From Oscillospiraceae bacterium (GTDB lineage: Bacteria; Bacillota; Clostridia; Oscillospirales; Oscillospiraceae), in contig SVKV01000001.1 of assembly GCA_015068305.1 (NCBI GenBank), positions 1-64,000 on the forward strand: a stretch of DNA of 64,000 nt, written 5' to 3'. Made by a program: the position numbers and the translations under genes. This document shows, piece after piece, positions 32,335 through 40,212 of this stretch. Each line of letters starts with the position of its first letter. Within the stretch, counting starts at the first letter, position 1. The notes below the pieces were generated by a model. The model was not told the origin of the DNA and did not search any database. It worked only from the letters and a program-made list of their open reading frames with translations.

Positions 32335-32622
32335 CAAATTACAGTGTATCGGGATGCCCCGATAGGCAATGCGTGCCCGGTGCAGCAATTGTCGTAACTG
32401 CCCTAACCCGCTCGGTATCGTTCCTGCGGTAGTCAAATTGCAGTTTATCGATCATTGTCAAAGGCTTCTCCTTGAGGAGAAGCTGTCACCGAAGGTGACT
32501 GATGAGGTGTAAAAAGAGGACTAAACGCCGCTTTGCGGCTACACCTCATCCGACCTCGCTAACGCTCGGCCACCTTCCCCTCAAGGGGAAGGCTTAGGAA
32601 CAGATCGACAAATTCCAATTTT
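32335..32622. repeat. Island C: composite repeat island
   Basis: Left-end motif CAAATTACAGTGTATCG (32335-32351), an internal left-end motif CAAATTGCAGTTTATCG (32434-32450) and right end CGACAAATTCCAATTTT (32606-32622). Between the first two is the GCAATGCGTGC repeat; between the last two is the 120-bp repeat and a CCTTCCCCTCAAGGGGAAGG palindrome. The right end lies 24 bp before the next start codon. No gene was found here. A TATAAT-like box at 32303 lacks a good -35. Confidence 0.8.
32454..32573. repeat. 120-bp intergenic repeat, copy 2
   Basis: Reverse complement of 1-120 with one mismatch found. It is the interior of island C and must have moved or converged recently, given the near-identity across more than 32 kb. 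Confidence 0.9.
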
Positions 32623-32645
32623 ACCTTCTGTATCAGGAGAAAACT

Positions 32646-33911
32646 ATGACCACGATTCTTGAATTACTTCCCGGCATCACCCTGCGGTGCTTTGCCGACA
32701 GCTGCTTCAAGCAGGGGTGCCTCAGCTTTGCCATGATCCGGCCCATGTGCGCCCAGGAAGCGGCGCTGAATGCGCTGATCCCGGCGGTGCTCCTCCGGGG
32801 CACCCGGAAATGCCCCGACCTGCGCTCCATCACCCTGCGATTGGACGATCTCTACGGCGCCACCCTGGGGACCCAGGTCCGCCGGGTGGGCGATTACCAG
32901 ACCACGGGCCTTTACTGCGCCTTTCTGGAGGACCGCTATGCCCTGCCGGGGGATCAGATTCTGGGGCCCATGGTGGACTTTCTCCGGGAGGTGCTGCTGG
33001 AGCCGGTGACGGAAAAGGGCGGCTTCAGTGAGGCCTTTGTGGACAGCGAGAAGCGCAACCTCATCGCCACCATCGAATCCGAGCTCAACGACAAACGGGC
33101 CTATGCCATGGGCAGGATGATCCGTTCCATGTGCAGGGCCGATTCCTTCGGAATCCCCCGGCTGGGCGATGCGGAGTCCGTGGCGGCCATCACTGCCCAG
33201 GGGGCCTATGCGCATTTTCAGAAGATCCTGCGGGAGAGCCGCATCGACATCTTCTATGTGGGCTCCGCTCCGGCGGAAAAGGTTGCCCAGCTTCTGATGC
33301 CCATGCTCCGGGAGATTGACAGAAATTATGTAAACCTTCCGGACCAGACTGCCTTCCATGATGACGGAGGCGGGGATCTGGTTGAGGAAATGGATGTGGC
33401 CCAGGGAAAGCTGTGCATGGGCTATGTGACCCCGGTGACCAACCGGGACGAAGATTTCGTCCCCATGCAGGTGATGAACACCGTTTTCGGTGCGGGAATG
33501 ACCTCCAAGCTGTTTGTCAATGTCCGGGAAAAGCACAGCCTCTGCTATGCCATCGGCTCCGGCTACTACGGCTCCAAGGGAATTGTGACGGTGTCCGCCG
33601 GCATCGATTTTGATAAGGAGCAGCAGACCCGGGAGGAAATCGGGCGCCAGCTGGATGCCATCCGCTGCGGCGATATCACCGACGAGGAGCTGACTGCCGC
33701 CAAGGAGGCGCTGCTGTCCTCCCTCCGGGGAACCCACGACTCCCCCGGCTCCATCGAAGGCTACTACGCCACCGCCGCCTTAAGCGGCATGAAGCTGACC
33801 CCCGCAGCCTATATGGAGGCGGTCCGGGGGGTAACCAAGGCGGATGTGGCCCGGATGGCCGGCCTTTTGCAGCCCCATACCACCTATTTTCTGAAAGGGG
33901 TAAGCCAATGA
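32646..33911 (+). CDS. ymfF: M16-family peptidase-like protein (YmfF type, non-catalytic half)
   Basis: The 421-residue protein has the M16 fold but I see no HxxEH zinc motif. Features of the second M16 type of subunit are visible, including GMTSKLFVNVREKHSLCYAIGSGYYGSKGIVTVSAGI (the substrate-side R/Y pocket motif of inactive subunits). The adjacent gene carries the zinc motif, so the two probably form a heterodimer like YmfF-YmfH of B. subtilis. Related proteins are linked to EF-P lysine modification and peptide processing. Overlaps the next gene by 4 bp. Confidence 0.85.
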   Translation: MTTILELLPGITLRCFADSCFKQGCLSFAMIRPMCAQEAALNALIPAVLLRGTRKCPDLRSITLRLDDLYGATLGTQVRRVGDYQTTGLYCAFLEDRYALPGDQILGPMVDFLREVLLEPVTEKGGFSEAFVDSEKRNLIATIESELNDKRAYAMGRMIRSMCRADSFGIPRLGDAESVAAITAQGAYAHFQKILRESRIDIFYVGSAPAEKVAQLLMPMLREIDRNYVNLPDQTAFHDDGGGDLVEEMDVAQGKLCMGYVTPVTNRDEDFVPMQVMNTVFGAGMTSKLFVNVREKHSLCYAIGSGYYGSKGIVTVSAGIDFDKEQQTREEIGRQLDAIRCGDITDEELTAAKEALLSSLRGTHDSPGSIEGYYATAALSGMKLTPAAYMEAVRGVTKADVARMAGLLQPHTTYFLKGVSQ

Positions 33912-35191
33912 CCAAATTTGAATACCCCGAGCTGGGCGAGGTGCTCTATAAGGACCGGCTTTCCAACGGCCTGACGGTCTGCGTGGTGCCCCGGCCGGGC
34001 TTTTCCCGGAAATTAGCCTATTTTGTGACGGATTTCGGCTCCATCCATACGGATTTTACCCTGGAGGGCCGGGAATACCATGTTCCCGGGGGCATCGCCC
34101 ATTTTCTGGAGCATAAGATGTTCGACCTTCCGGGCAACCGGGATGTGTCCGCGGAACTGGCGGCCCTGGGTGCCGGCACCAATGCCTTCACCAGCTACGA
34201 TATGACCGCCTATTATATCACCTGCACGGAGCATTTCGAGGAAGCCCTGGGGCTGCTGCTGGAATTTGTGTCCACCCCCTATTTCACCGAGGAAAGCGTT
34301 GCCAAGGAAATGGGCATCATCGACCAGGAGATCGGCATGAACGAGGATGCTCCGGACAGCCGCTGTTTTGAAAATCTGATGCAGAGCATGTACCGGCAGC
34401 ACCCCATCCGGATCCCCATTCTGGGTACCTCCGAGACCATTCGCCAGATCACTCCGGATATGCTCTATGCCTGCCACCGGGCCTTCTACACCCCGGGCAA
34501 TATGATGCTGTGCGTCATCGGCGACGTGGATCCAAACCGGGTGGCGGAAATTGCTCTGGAAATCCTGGGCCCGGAGGAACGGCCTGTGGGACAGAAGCTG
34601 CGGCCCTGGCAGGAGGATATGACCGTCGCCGGGGAGAACAGCCGGATGGAGATGGAAGTGGCCATGCCCATGTTCAATCTGGCCTTCAAGGCAGAGCCCA
34701 CCGGCAAGGGCGCGGCGGCCATCCGCCAGGAAATCGTGGCGGACCTGGCGGCGGAGGCACTCTTCGGCGAATCCTCCCGGCTGTATCTGAAGCTTTACGA
34801 GGAGGGCCGCATCGATTCCTCCTTTGGCGGCGGCTTTGAGACCATCGACGGTATGGCCATGCTCCTGTGCTCCGGCGACAGCGACGACAGCGAGGGCGTC
34901 CGCCGGGAAATTCTGACCCAGGCGGAGCAGCTCTGCCGGGAAGGTATCGGGGAAGCAGATTTTTTGCGGATGAAGCGCAGCGCCTTTGGCCGACGGATCC
35001 GGGATCTGGACAGCTTCGACTCCACCTGCTTCCGGCTGTGTGCCTATGAGCTGTCGGATTTTGATTATTTTGACTTTCCCGGGATCTACCGCAGTGTGGA
35101 AGCCACGGAGATCCGGGAATTTCTGCGCCGGGTGGTGCAGCAGCAGCGCTGCGCCATGTCTGTGATCAACCCCTTGAAGGAGGAAAACTGA
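33908..35191 (+). CDS. ymfH: M16-family zinc peptidase (YmfH type, catalytic half)
   Basis: A 427-residue metallopeptidase. The inverted zinc motif HFLEHKMF (about residue 63) and the downstream glutamate region (SVAKEMGIIDQEIGMNEDAPD) are present, as is the HRAFYTPGNMMLCVIGDVD strand. It starts inside the last codons of its partner (ATGA overlap) and its own stop overlaps lgt by 1 bp. Peptidase activity is well supported; the natural substrate is not known. Confidence 0.88.
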   Translation: MTKFEYPELGEVLYKDRLSNGLTVCVVPRPGFSRKLAYFVTDFGSIHTDFTLEGREYHVPGGIAHFLEHKMFDLPGNRDVSAELAALGAGTNAFTSYDMTAYYITCTEHFEEALGLLLEFVSTPYFTEESVAKEMGIIDQEIGMNEDAPDSRCFENLMQSMYRQHPIRIPILGTSETIRQITPDMLYACHRAFYTPGNMMLCVIGDVDPNRVAEIALEILGPEERPVGQKLRPWQEDMTVAGENSRMEMEVAMPMFNLAFKAEPTGKGAAAIRQEIVADLAAEALFGESSRLYLKLYEEGRIDSSFGGGFETIDGMAMLLCSGDSDDSEGVRREILTQAEQLCREGIGEADFLRMKRSAFGRRIRDLDSFDSTCFRLCAYELSDFDYFDFPGIYRSVEATEIREFLRRVVQQQRCAMSVINPLKEEN

Positions 35192-36045
35192 TGTATACTG
35201 AAATTTCGTTCCCGTCCTTTGGGATCACCCTGGATCCCCCCAAGTATCTCCAGGTGGGCCCGCTGATGATCTATTATTACGGCGTCATCATCGCCTTCGG
35301 TCTGATCCTGGCGGTGCTCTACGGCTGCAAGCGGAGCCGGGAGTTCGGCATCCGGGAAGACGATGTGGTGGATGGCGTGCTGTGGGTGACCCCCTTTGCC
35401 ATTGCCTGCGCCCGGGCCTATTACTGCATTTTCTCCTGGGACCGGTACGCAGACAACCCCATTGAGGTGTTCTACATCTGGGAGGGGGGCCTGGCCATCT
35501 ACGGCGGCGTGCTGGGCGCGCTGATCGGCGTGCTGGTGTTCTGCCGGATCAAGAAAATCAAGTTTACCGCATTGCTGGATCTGGTGCTCATCGGTTTTCT
35601 CATCGGCCAGAGCATCGGCCGCTGGGGCAATTTCATGAACCGGGAGGCCTTCGGCGGGGAAACCATGAGCTTTTTCCGGATGGGCCTGCTGAATTCCTAC
35701 AACAACACGGTCTATTTCTATCATCCCACCTTCCTGTATGAGTCGGTGTGGAATGCCTTGGGCTTTGTGATCCTCCACTTCGCATCCAAGCACCGGAAGT
35801 ACGACGGCCAGATCGCCCTGGGCTATGCCGCCTGGTACGGCCTGGGCCGGGCCTTCATCGAGGGCCTGCGGACGGACTCCCTCTACTGGGGCCCCTTCCG
35901 GGTCAGCCAGCTGCTGGCGGCTGCCAGCTGCTTTGCAGCGGTGATTGCCCTGCTGGTGCTGTCTTTCAAAAAGCACGACCCTGCTGCCATGCAGGTGAAC
36001 CGGGTGAAGGCTGCAAAGGAAGCAGAACCCAAAACCGAAGAATAA
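35191..36045 (+). CDS. lgt: Prolipoprotein diacylglyceryl transferase
   Basis: A 284-residue multi-pass enzyme that moves diacylglycerol from phosphatidylglycerol to the lipobox cysteine of prelipoproteins. About seven membrane helices. The Lgt signature GRWGNFMNREAFGG is intact near residue 145, with GGLAIYGGVLGA and the C-terminal YGLGRAFIEGLRTD motif. The last 25 residues are charged (KKHDPAAMQVNRVKAAKEAEPKTEE). Coupled to ymfH by a TGATG overlap; followed by a terminator. Confidence 0.94.
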   Translation: MYTEISFPSFGITLDPPKYLQVGPLMIYYYGVIIAFGLILAVLYGCKRSREFGIREDDVVDGVLWVTPFAIACARAYYCIFSWDRYADNPIEVFYIWEGGLAIYGGVLGALIGVLVFCRIKKIKFTALLDLVLIGFLIGQSIGRWGNFMNREAFGGETMSFFRMGLLNSYNNTVYFYHPTFLYESVWNALGFVILHFASKHRKYDGQIALGYAAWYGLGRAFIEGLRTDSLYWGPFRVSQLLAAASCFAAVIALLVLSFKKHDPAAMQVNRVKAAKEAEPKTEE

Positions 36046-36048
36046 AGG

Positions 36049-36079
36049 AATCCCCACACCGAAAGGTGTGGGGATTTTT
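36049..36079 (+). terminator. Terminator after lgt
   Basis: AATCCCCACACC-gaaa-GGTGTGGGGATTTTTG: perfect stem and U-tract. Confidence 0.9.
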
Positions 36080-36087
36080 GTTAGCTC

Positions 36088-36747
36088 TTATTCCCAGAAA
36101 CGGCGGGCGCAGATATAACGCTCGGTAAAGTAATTTCCGGCCAGGTTCATTTCAGACACCGGATGCTCGGAATTCCGGGCTGCGATGAACTTGTCACCGC
36201 CGATGTAGATGCCGCAGTACTGAATGGTGCCGGGCTCGTCGTTGTAGAAGAACACGGCGTCACCGGGCAGCAGGTCTTCCTTCTCGATTTCCTCGCCGAA
36301 GGTGGCCAGCTCCTTGGTGGTCCGGGGAACCTTGATGCCGAATTCCCGGAAGCAGTAGTACAGCAGACCCGAAACGTCGAAGGCATCGGGGCCGGCAGCG
36401 GCGCTGCCGTAGGGCTTTTCCAGCTGCTCCCTGGCAAGCTCTGCAACCTGGTCGCCGATGGTCAGATCATCCGAATCCTCGGGCGCTGCAGTGGGTGCTT
36501 CCGTGGGAGCCTCGGTGGGGGCTTCCGTAGGTGCTTCTGTGGGAGCCTCCGTGGGAGCTTCGGTGGGAGCTTCCGTGGGAGCCTCGGTAGGTGCTTCCGT
36601 GGGCGCTTCCGTAGGAGCCTCAGTGGGGGCTTCGGTGGGTACAGCGGTCTCGGGAACAAATTCCGTAGGCGGGGTGCTGTATTTGCCGCAGGCTGCCAGG
36701 CTGACGCACAGGGCAAGAATCAGTAATAAGCAACTCATCTTTTTCAT
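36088..36747 (-). CDS. NlpC/P60-like lipoprotein lacking catalytic Cys and His
   Basis: A 219-residue lipoprotein: signal peptide with lipobox LAAC, then about a dozen PTEA repeats (residues about 32-90) as a wall-spanning spacer, then an NlpC/P60-like domain (DQVAELAREQLEKPYG onward). In peptidoglycan hydrolases the domain carries DCSGL and HVGIYIG; here the first reads FDVSGLLYYC (Cys to Val, codon GTT) and the second QYCGIYIG, so cysteine and histidine are both missing. It is therefore probably a binding or scaffold domain. The ATG at 36747 was chosen over the track start because GGAG precedes it and it gives a proper signal peptide. Confidence 0.8.
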   Translation of the reverse strand: MKKMSCLLLILALCVSLAACGKYSTPPTEFVPETAVPTEAPTEAPTEAPTEAPTEAPTEAPTEAPTEAPTEAPTEAPTEAPTEAPTAAPEDSDDLTIGDQVAELAREQLEKPYGSAAAGPDAFDVSGLLYYCFREFGIKVPRTTKELATFGEEIEKEDLLPGDAVFFYNDEPGTIQYCGIYIGGDKFIAARNSEHPVSEMNLAGNYFTERYICARRFWE

Positions 36748-36844
36748 AGCAAAAAACTCCAGTTTCAATAGATTGCGCATTTTTCTGCCGTGAAGAAGTA
36801 CGCTGGGGGGATTATAGCACACTTGCGGATAGAAATCAACCGAA

Positions 36845-37633
36845 TCAGCTCAGCAGGATCCGGTCGTTGTCCAGACCCTGGCTCCGGAAGAGATGCAGCA
36901 GATCGTCGGGAGTCAGCCCGGCCCGCTGCTCATTTTTCAGATCCAGCAGGATATGGCCGCCCTCCATCATGATGGTCCGGTTGCCCAGGGCCAGGGAGGA
37001 TGCCAGATTGTGGGTGATCATCAGACAGGTGATGCCGTGCTCTGCGACGATTTTTTTCGTCAGCTCCAGCACGATTTCTGCGGTGCCCGGGTCCAGAGCG
37101 GCGGTATGCTCATCCAGCAGCAAAATCTTCGGCGTGACCAGGGTGGCCATCAGAAGGGTCAGGGCCTGGCGCTGGCCGCCGGAGAGGAGGCCCACCGGCT
37201 GGTTCATCCGGTCCTCCAGACCCAGATTCAGCATGGCAAGACGGTCCCGGAATTCTGCCCGGTCAGCGCGGCTCACCATGGAGAAGGGAGATTTGGCGTG
37301 GTTTGCCCGGAGGTAAGCCAGAGCCAGATTCTCCTCGATGGTCATATTGGGGGCGGTGCCCTTCAGCGGATCCTGGAAGAGCCGGCCGATTTCCTTGCTG
37401 CGCTTATAGTCGGGCAGCTTCGTGATGTCTTTGCCGTCCAGATAAACCTTGCCGCTGTCCGGCAGGTAAGTACCGGCGATGGTATTGAAGAGGGTGGATT
37501 TTCCCGCGCCGTTGGAGCCCAGGATGGTGACGAAATCCCCCTTTTCCAGGTGGAGATTCAAGTTTTCCAGAGCCTTTTTCTCATTGACGGTGCCGGGATT
37601 GAAGGTAAGGGAAATGTTTTCCAGTTTTAGCAT
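36845..37633 (-). CDS. ABC transporter ATP-binding protein (TrpZ/BPD_transp_2-associated type)
   Basis: A 262-residue ATPase. Walker A GSNGAGKSTLF (about residues 38-48), signature LLSGGQRQALTLLMA, Walker B KILLLDEHTAALD and H-loop MITHN are all present. Start ATG 37633 follows GGAGG; the track start is 19 codons upstream. The set ATPase + permease + lipoprotein resembles the TrpXYZ-type amino-acid/ABC_sub_bind systems. The permease gene ends 1 bp before this start. Confidence 0.88.
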   Translation of the reverse strand: MLKLENISLTFNPGTVNEKKALENLNLHLEKGDFVTILGSNGAGKSTLFNTIAGTYLPDSGKVYLDGKDITKLPDYKRSKEIGRLFQDPLKGTAPNMTIEENLALAYLRANHAKSPFSMVSRADRAEFRDRLAMLNLGLEDRMNQPVGLLSGGQRQALTLLMATLVTPKILLLDEHTAALDPGTAEIVLELTKKIVAEHGITCLMITHNLASSLALGNRTIMMEGGHILLDLKNEQRAGLTPDDLLHLFRSQGLDNDRILLS

Positions 37634-37634
37634 C

Positions 37635-38489
37635 TCATTTACCTCCCTTGTTCTTTTTGATGTTGGGCAGGGCAATGGCGCAGGCCACAATCACGGCGGA
37701 AACCAGCTTCAGACACTCACTGGGAAGGTCTAAGCGCAGGGCGATGGCGATGATGAACCGGTAGAGGATGCAGCCGATGATGGCGCCCAGAACCTTCATC
37801 CAGACCTTGCCCCGGCGGAAAACAGTCTCGCCGATGATGAGGCTGGCCAGACCGATGATCACCATGCCGGTGCCCAGATTGATGTCGGCGGTTTTCTGGT
37901 ACTGGGCCAGCACCGCGCCGGACAGGGCCGTGATGGAATTGGAGATGCAAAGACCAATGGTGACGGTGAAGCCGGTGTTGATGGAGGAGGCACGGACCAT
38001 ATCCGGGTTATCGCCGGTGGCCCGGATGGATAATCCTAACCGGGTATTGAGGAACAGCACCATCGCCGCACCCGCCAGAAGGGTGATGATCATGGCCAAA
38101 ATCAGCCGGGAGCCGGGGAAAAGTGTAAAAATGGTGGCGGAGCGGAGCATATTCACATTGGAGGAAAAGCCCATGACAGCCAGATTCACGGTGTAAAGGC
38201 CGGTGTTGGTGATGATGCCGGCAAGAATCGAGGGAACGCCCCATTTGGTCTGAAGCGCCGCGGTGATGAAACCGGCGCAGCTGCCTGCCAGCATGGCGGC
38301 GGGCAGTGCAAGATAGGGATGGCCCGTCAGGGCCACCGTGGCGGACACGGCGCAGCCCAGGGTGAAGGCACCGTCGGTGGTCATATCGGCGATATTCAGG
38401 ACCCGGAAGCTCAGAAACAGGGCCAGGGCCACCAGCGCGTAGATGAAGCCCAGCTCCAGTGCGCTGGTCACGATTGCCATAGAAAACAT
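37635..38489 (-). CDS. ABC transporter permease (BPD_transp_2 family)
   Basis: A 284-residue permease with eight to nine hydrophobic helices. The sequence LSFRVLNIADMTTDGAFTLG is a hallmark of the permeases that pair with ABC_sub_bind proteins, and NTRLGLSIRATGDNPDMVRASSINT contains the EAA-like cytoplasmic loop. ATG 38489 was preferred over TTG 38495 because AGGAG lies 8 bases before it. Middle gene of the three-gene transporter. Confidence 0.88.
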   Translation of the reverse strand: MFSMAIVTSALELGFIYALVALALFLSFRVLNIADMTTDGAFTLGCAVSATVALTGHPYLALPAAMLAGSCAGFITAALQTKWGVPSILAGIITNTGLYTVNLAVMGFSSNVNMLRSATIFTLFPGSRLILAMIITLLAGAAMVLFLNTRLGLSIRATGDNPDMVRASSINTGFTVTIGLCISNSITALSGAVLAQYQKTADINLGTGMVIIGLASLIIGETVFRRGKVWMKVLGAIIGCILYRFIIAIALRLDLPSECLKLVSAVIVACAIALPNIKKNKGGK

Positions 38490-38510
38490 GATCAATGCTC
38501 CTTTGAAGGA

Positions 38511-39488
38511 TTAGTCAACGATTGTGGAAACAGCCTGAACCGTATTGGCCATGGTATTGAACACGGCGTAGTCGATACCCAGAGCCTTGGCGGTATCGTC
38601 ATTGACGGTGATGATGCCGCCTTCCATCACATGGAATTCGGGAACCGCGCCGCCCAGGATGATGTCCATTGCCACGGTGGCGGCATAGGTGCCAAGCTCG
38701 GTGTAGTTGACACCGCAGGTGACGAAGGAACCGGCCTGGACGAAGGAATCGGCGCCGGTATAATGGGCGATGCCTGCATCACAGAGGATCTCGGCAACAG
38801 AGGGAGCCACGTTCATCACAGCATTGTCGGTGGGGGTAAAGACGGCATCGCAGCGGCCAACCAGAGCGGTGGCGGCGGTGATGACTTCATCGGCGGTGTT
38901 GCCGGTCTTTTCGATGTAGGGAATGCCCTTGGCATCCAGATATGCCTTGGCTTCAGCGATGGGCTTTTCGGAGTTGGGCTCGGACAGGGAGTACAGCAGA
39001 CCCACAGTCTGGATATCGGGATCGGCGGCAAACATCATGTCCAGAATGAAGGGGGTGTTCAGCGCGTCGGAAACGCCGGTGACATTGCTGTAGCCGGTGA
39101 GGCCTGCGCCCTCGGGATCGGAAACGGCGGCGTAGACAATGGGAACATCCTTGCCCTCGGTGCCGGTGAGTACATACTGGGCAGCCAGCGTGGCGATGGG
39201 AATAATGGCATCATAGTTTTCGGCGGCCACATCGGCACCGATCTGAGCCAGGATGGAGGTGTCATTCTGGCCGTTGTAGTGCTCGACCTGGATCTGCTTG
39301 CCCTGATCGGCGGCCATCTTTTCCAGCTGGGCGGTGACGGCATCGCTGATCTCATCCAGAGAGGAATGGTCCAGCTGCTGGACGATGGCGACTTTCAGAG
39401 TGCCGTCATCGGCAGCCTGGGCACCGCAGCCGGCAAAGAGGGACAGGGTCAAAATAGCGGTTAACATAACACAAATCAGCTTTTTCAT
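38511..39488 (-). CDS. ABC transporter substrate-binding lipoprotein (ABC_sub_bind family)
   Basis: The 325-residue lipoprotein begins MKKLICVMLTAILTLSLFAGC, with the lipobox FAGC, and has a two-lobed periplasmic-binding fold of the PF04392 type (VAIVQQLDHSSLDEISDAV; PIVYAAVSDPEGAGL; VFTPTDNAVMN). Streptococcal relatives (TrpX) take up tryptophan, but the ligand cannot be read from the sequence. The transcript starts with a T-box leader, so uptake is induced when one tRNA is uncharged. Confidence 0.88.
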   Translation of the reverse strand: MKKLICVMLTAILTLSLFAGCGAQAADDGTLKVAIVQQLDHSSLDEISDAVTAQLEKMAADQGKQIQVEHYNGQNDTSILAQIGADVAAENYDAIIPIATLAAQYVLTGTEGKDVPIVYAAVSDPEGAGLTGYSNVTGVSDALNTPFILDMMFAADPDIQTVGLLYSLSEPNSEKPIAEAKAYLDAKGIPYIEKTGNTADEVITAATALVGRCDAVFTPTDNAVMNVAPSVAEILCDAGIAHYTGADSFVQAGSFVTCGVNYTELGTYAATVAMDIILGGAVPEFHVMEGGIITVNDDTAKALGIDYAVFNTMANTVQAVSTIVD

Positions 39489-39510
39489 AATGGTTTCTCC
39501 TTTAATTTTT

Positions 39511-39570
39511 TCAGATTATCATATGGCGGACGCTGGTCAGGGGTCGCCATCGTTTGGTAAGAAGCTTCAT
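39511..39570 (-). CDS. Short 19-codon leader ORF downstream of the T-box
   Basis: Between the T-box terminator and the binding-protein gene lies ATG...TGA coding MKLLTKRWRPLTSVRHMII, with GGGAGGAA 7 bases before the ATG, as strong as the sites of real genes here. It is basic and has one Trp codon. It could be a translated leader peptide or an accident; its stop is 22 bases from the next ATG. Too short for the ORF track. Confidence 0.4.
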   Translation of the reverse strand: MKLLTKRWRPLTSVRHMII

Positions 39571-39574
39571 AAGA

Positions 39575-39878
39575 TATTCCTCCCGAAAAAGAAAAATGCC
39601 CTCATTCCCCCAAAGGGAACAAGGACAGAAAGAACATTTCTGCGGTACCACCTTGTTTGCCGCGAAAATGCGGCCACCTCAGCAACGGTGCCAACACACC
39701 GTCTGCCCTTAACGCAGGCAATACGTCATCGGATACTCAGGGATTCTTCCCCTTTCCCCCTGCCCTCGGCGGCCCATTTGCTGCCCCGCTTTTCGCTCCG
39801 TTCTCAGCTGTACGGAACTCTCTGTGGATGCGCTGACAGTTTTACTTCCGCGTCTTTGGTTTGATGCAGTATCGGATT
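39575..39878 (-). promoter_or_regulatory. T-box riboswitch upstream of the ABC transporter
   Basis: The minus strand carries the T-box core AAGGTGGTACCGCAG (39640-39654), which pairs tRNA's free acceptor end, preceded by a Stem I with an AGAGAG box and a GCTGAGAACGG arm. The competing terminator is CCTTGTTCCC...GGGAATGAGGGC followed by a U-rich run (39583-39622), and AACAAGG can form the antiterminator with CCTTGTT. The bulge reads UGGU. The specifier is not certain; AUC (Ile) in GGAAGAAUCCCUGAG is my best reading. Confidence 0.85.
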
Positions 39879-39884
39879 ACAGTC

Positions 39885-39913
39885 ATTAAACCATGCAATT
39901 GTCCGTTTGTCAA
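39885..39913 (-). promoter_or_regulatory. Promoter of the T-box leader
   Basis: Minus strand: TTGACA, 17-bp spacer, TTTAAT, placing the transcript start near 39878. Confidence 0.75.
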
Positions 39914-39942
39914 GAACTATTTTCCTTGCCACGCGGAATGGG

Positions 39943-39971
39943 TTGCCATCAAAGCCGGAATGTGATAAAAT
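39943..39971 (+). promoter_or_regulatory. Promoter-like site before island D
   Basis: TTGCCA, 17-bp spacer, TAAAAT on the plus strand, reading through island D toward the gene at 40213. Confidence 0.45.
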
Positions 39972-39979
39972 GAGGAAAA

Positions 39980-40195
39980 TAAATTGGAGTTTGTCGCGCA
40001 GTCTACCCTAATATGTCATTGCGAACCAGTGCGCACACTGGTGTGGCAATCCGTTCTCTAAAATGTTGCGTTTTCAATGGTAGTTACGGATTTATTATAA
40101 CGTTTGGAGATGCGGATTGCCACGTCGGGGCATGGCCCCTCCTCGCAATGACATGATTGGTAGTGCGTTGCAACAGAACGCCAAACTGTAATTTG
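39980..40195. repeat. Island D: TCATTGCGA-type element within end motifs
   Basis: Bounded by TAAATTGGAGTTTGTCG (39980-39996) and CGCCAAACTGTAATTTG (40179-40195). The interior (40014-40153) is an inverted repeat: TGTCATTGCGAACCAGTGCGC...GTGGCAATCCG left, CGGATTGCCACGTCGG...CCTCGCAATGACA right. No gene was seen. The right end is 18 bp before the next start codon, with the ribosome site in between. Confidence 0.8.
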
Positions 40196-40212
40196 AAGAA
40201 AGGATGTTTTCC

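Noticed and set aside
36478-36650. Tandem repeats in the NlpC/P60 lipoprotein gene as a possible CRISPR
   Set aside because: The 12-bp units are codons for PTEA in frame; there are no spacers.
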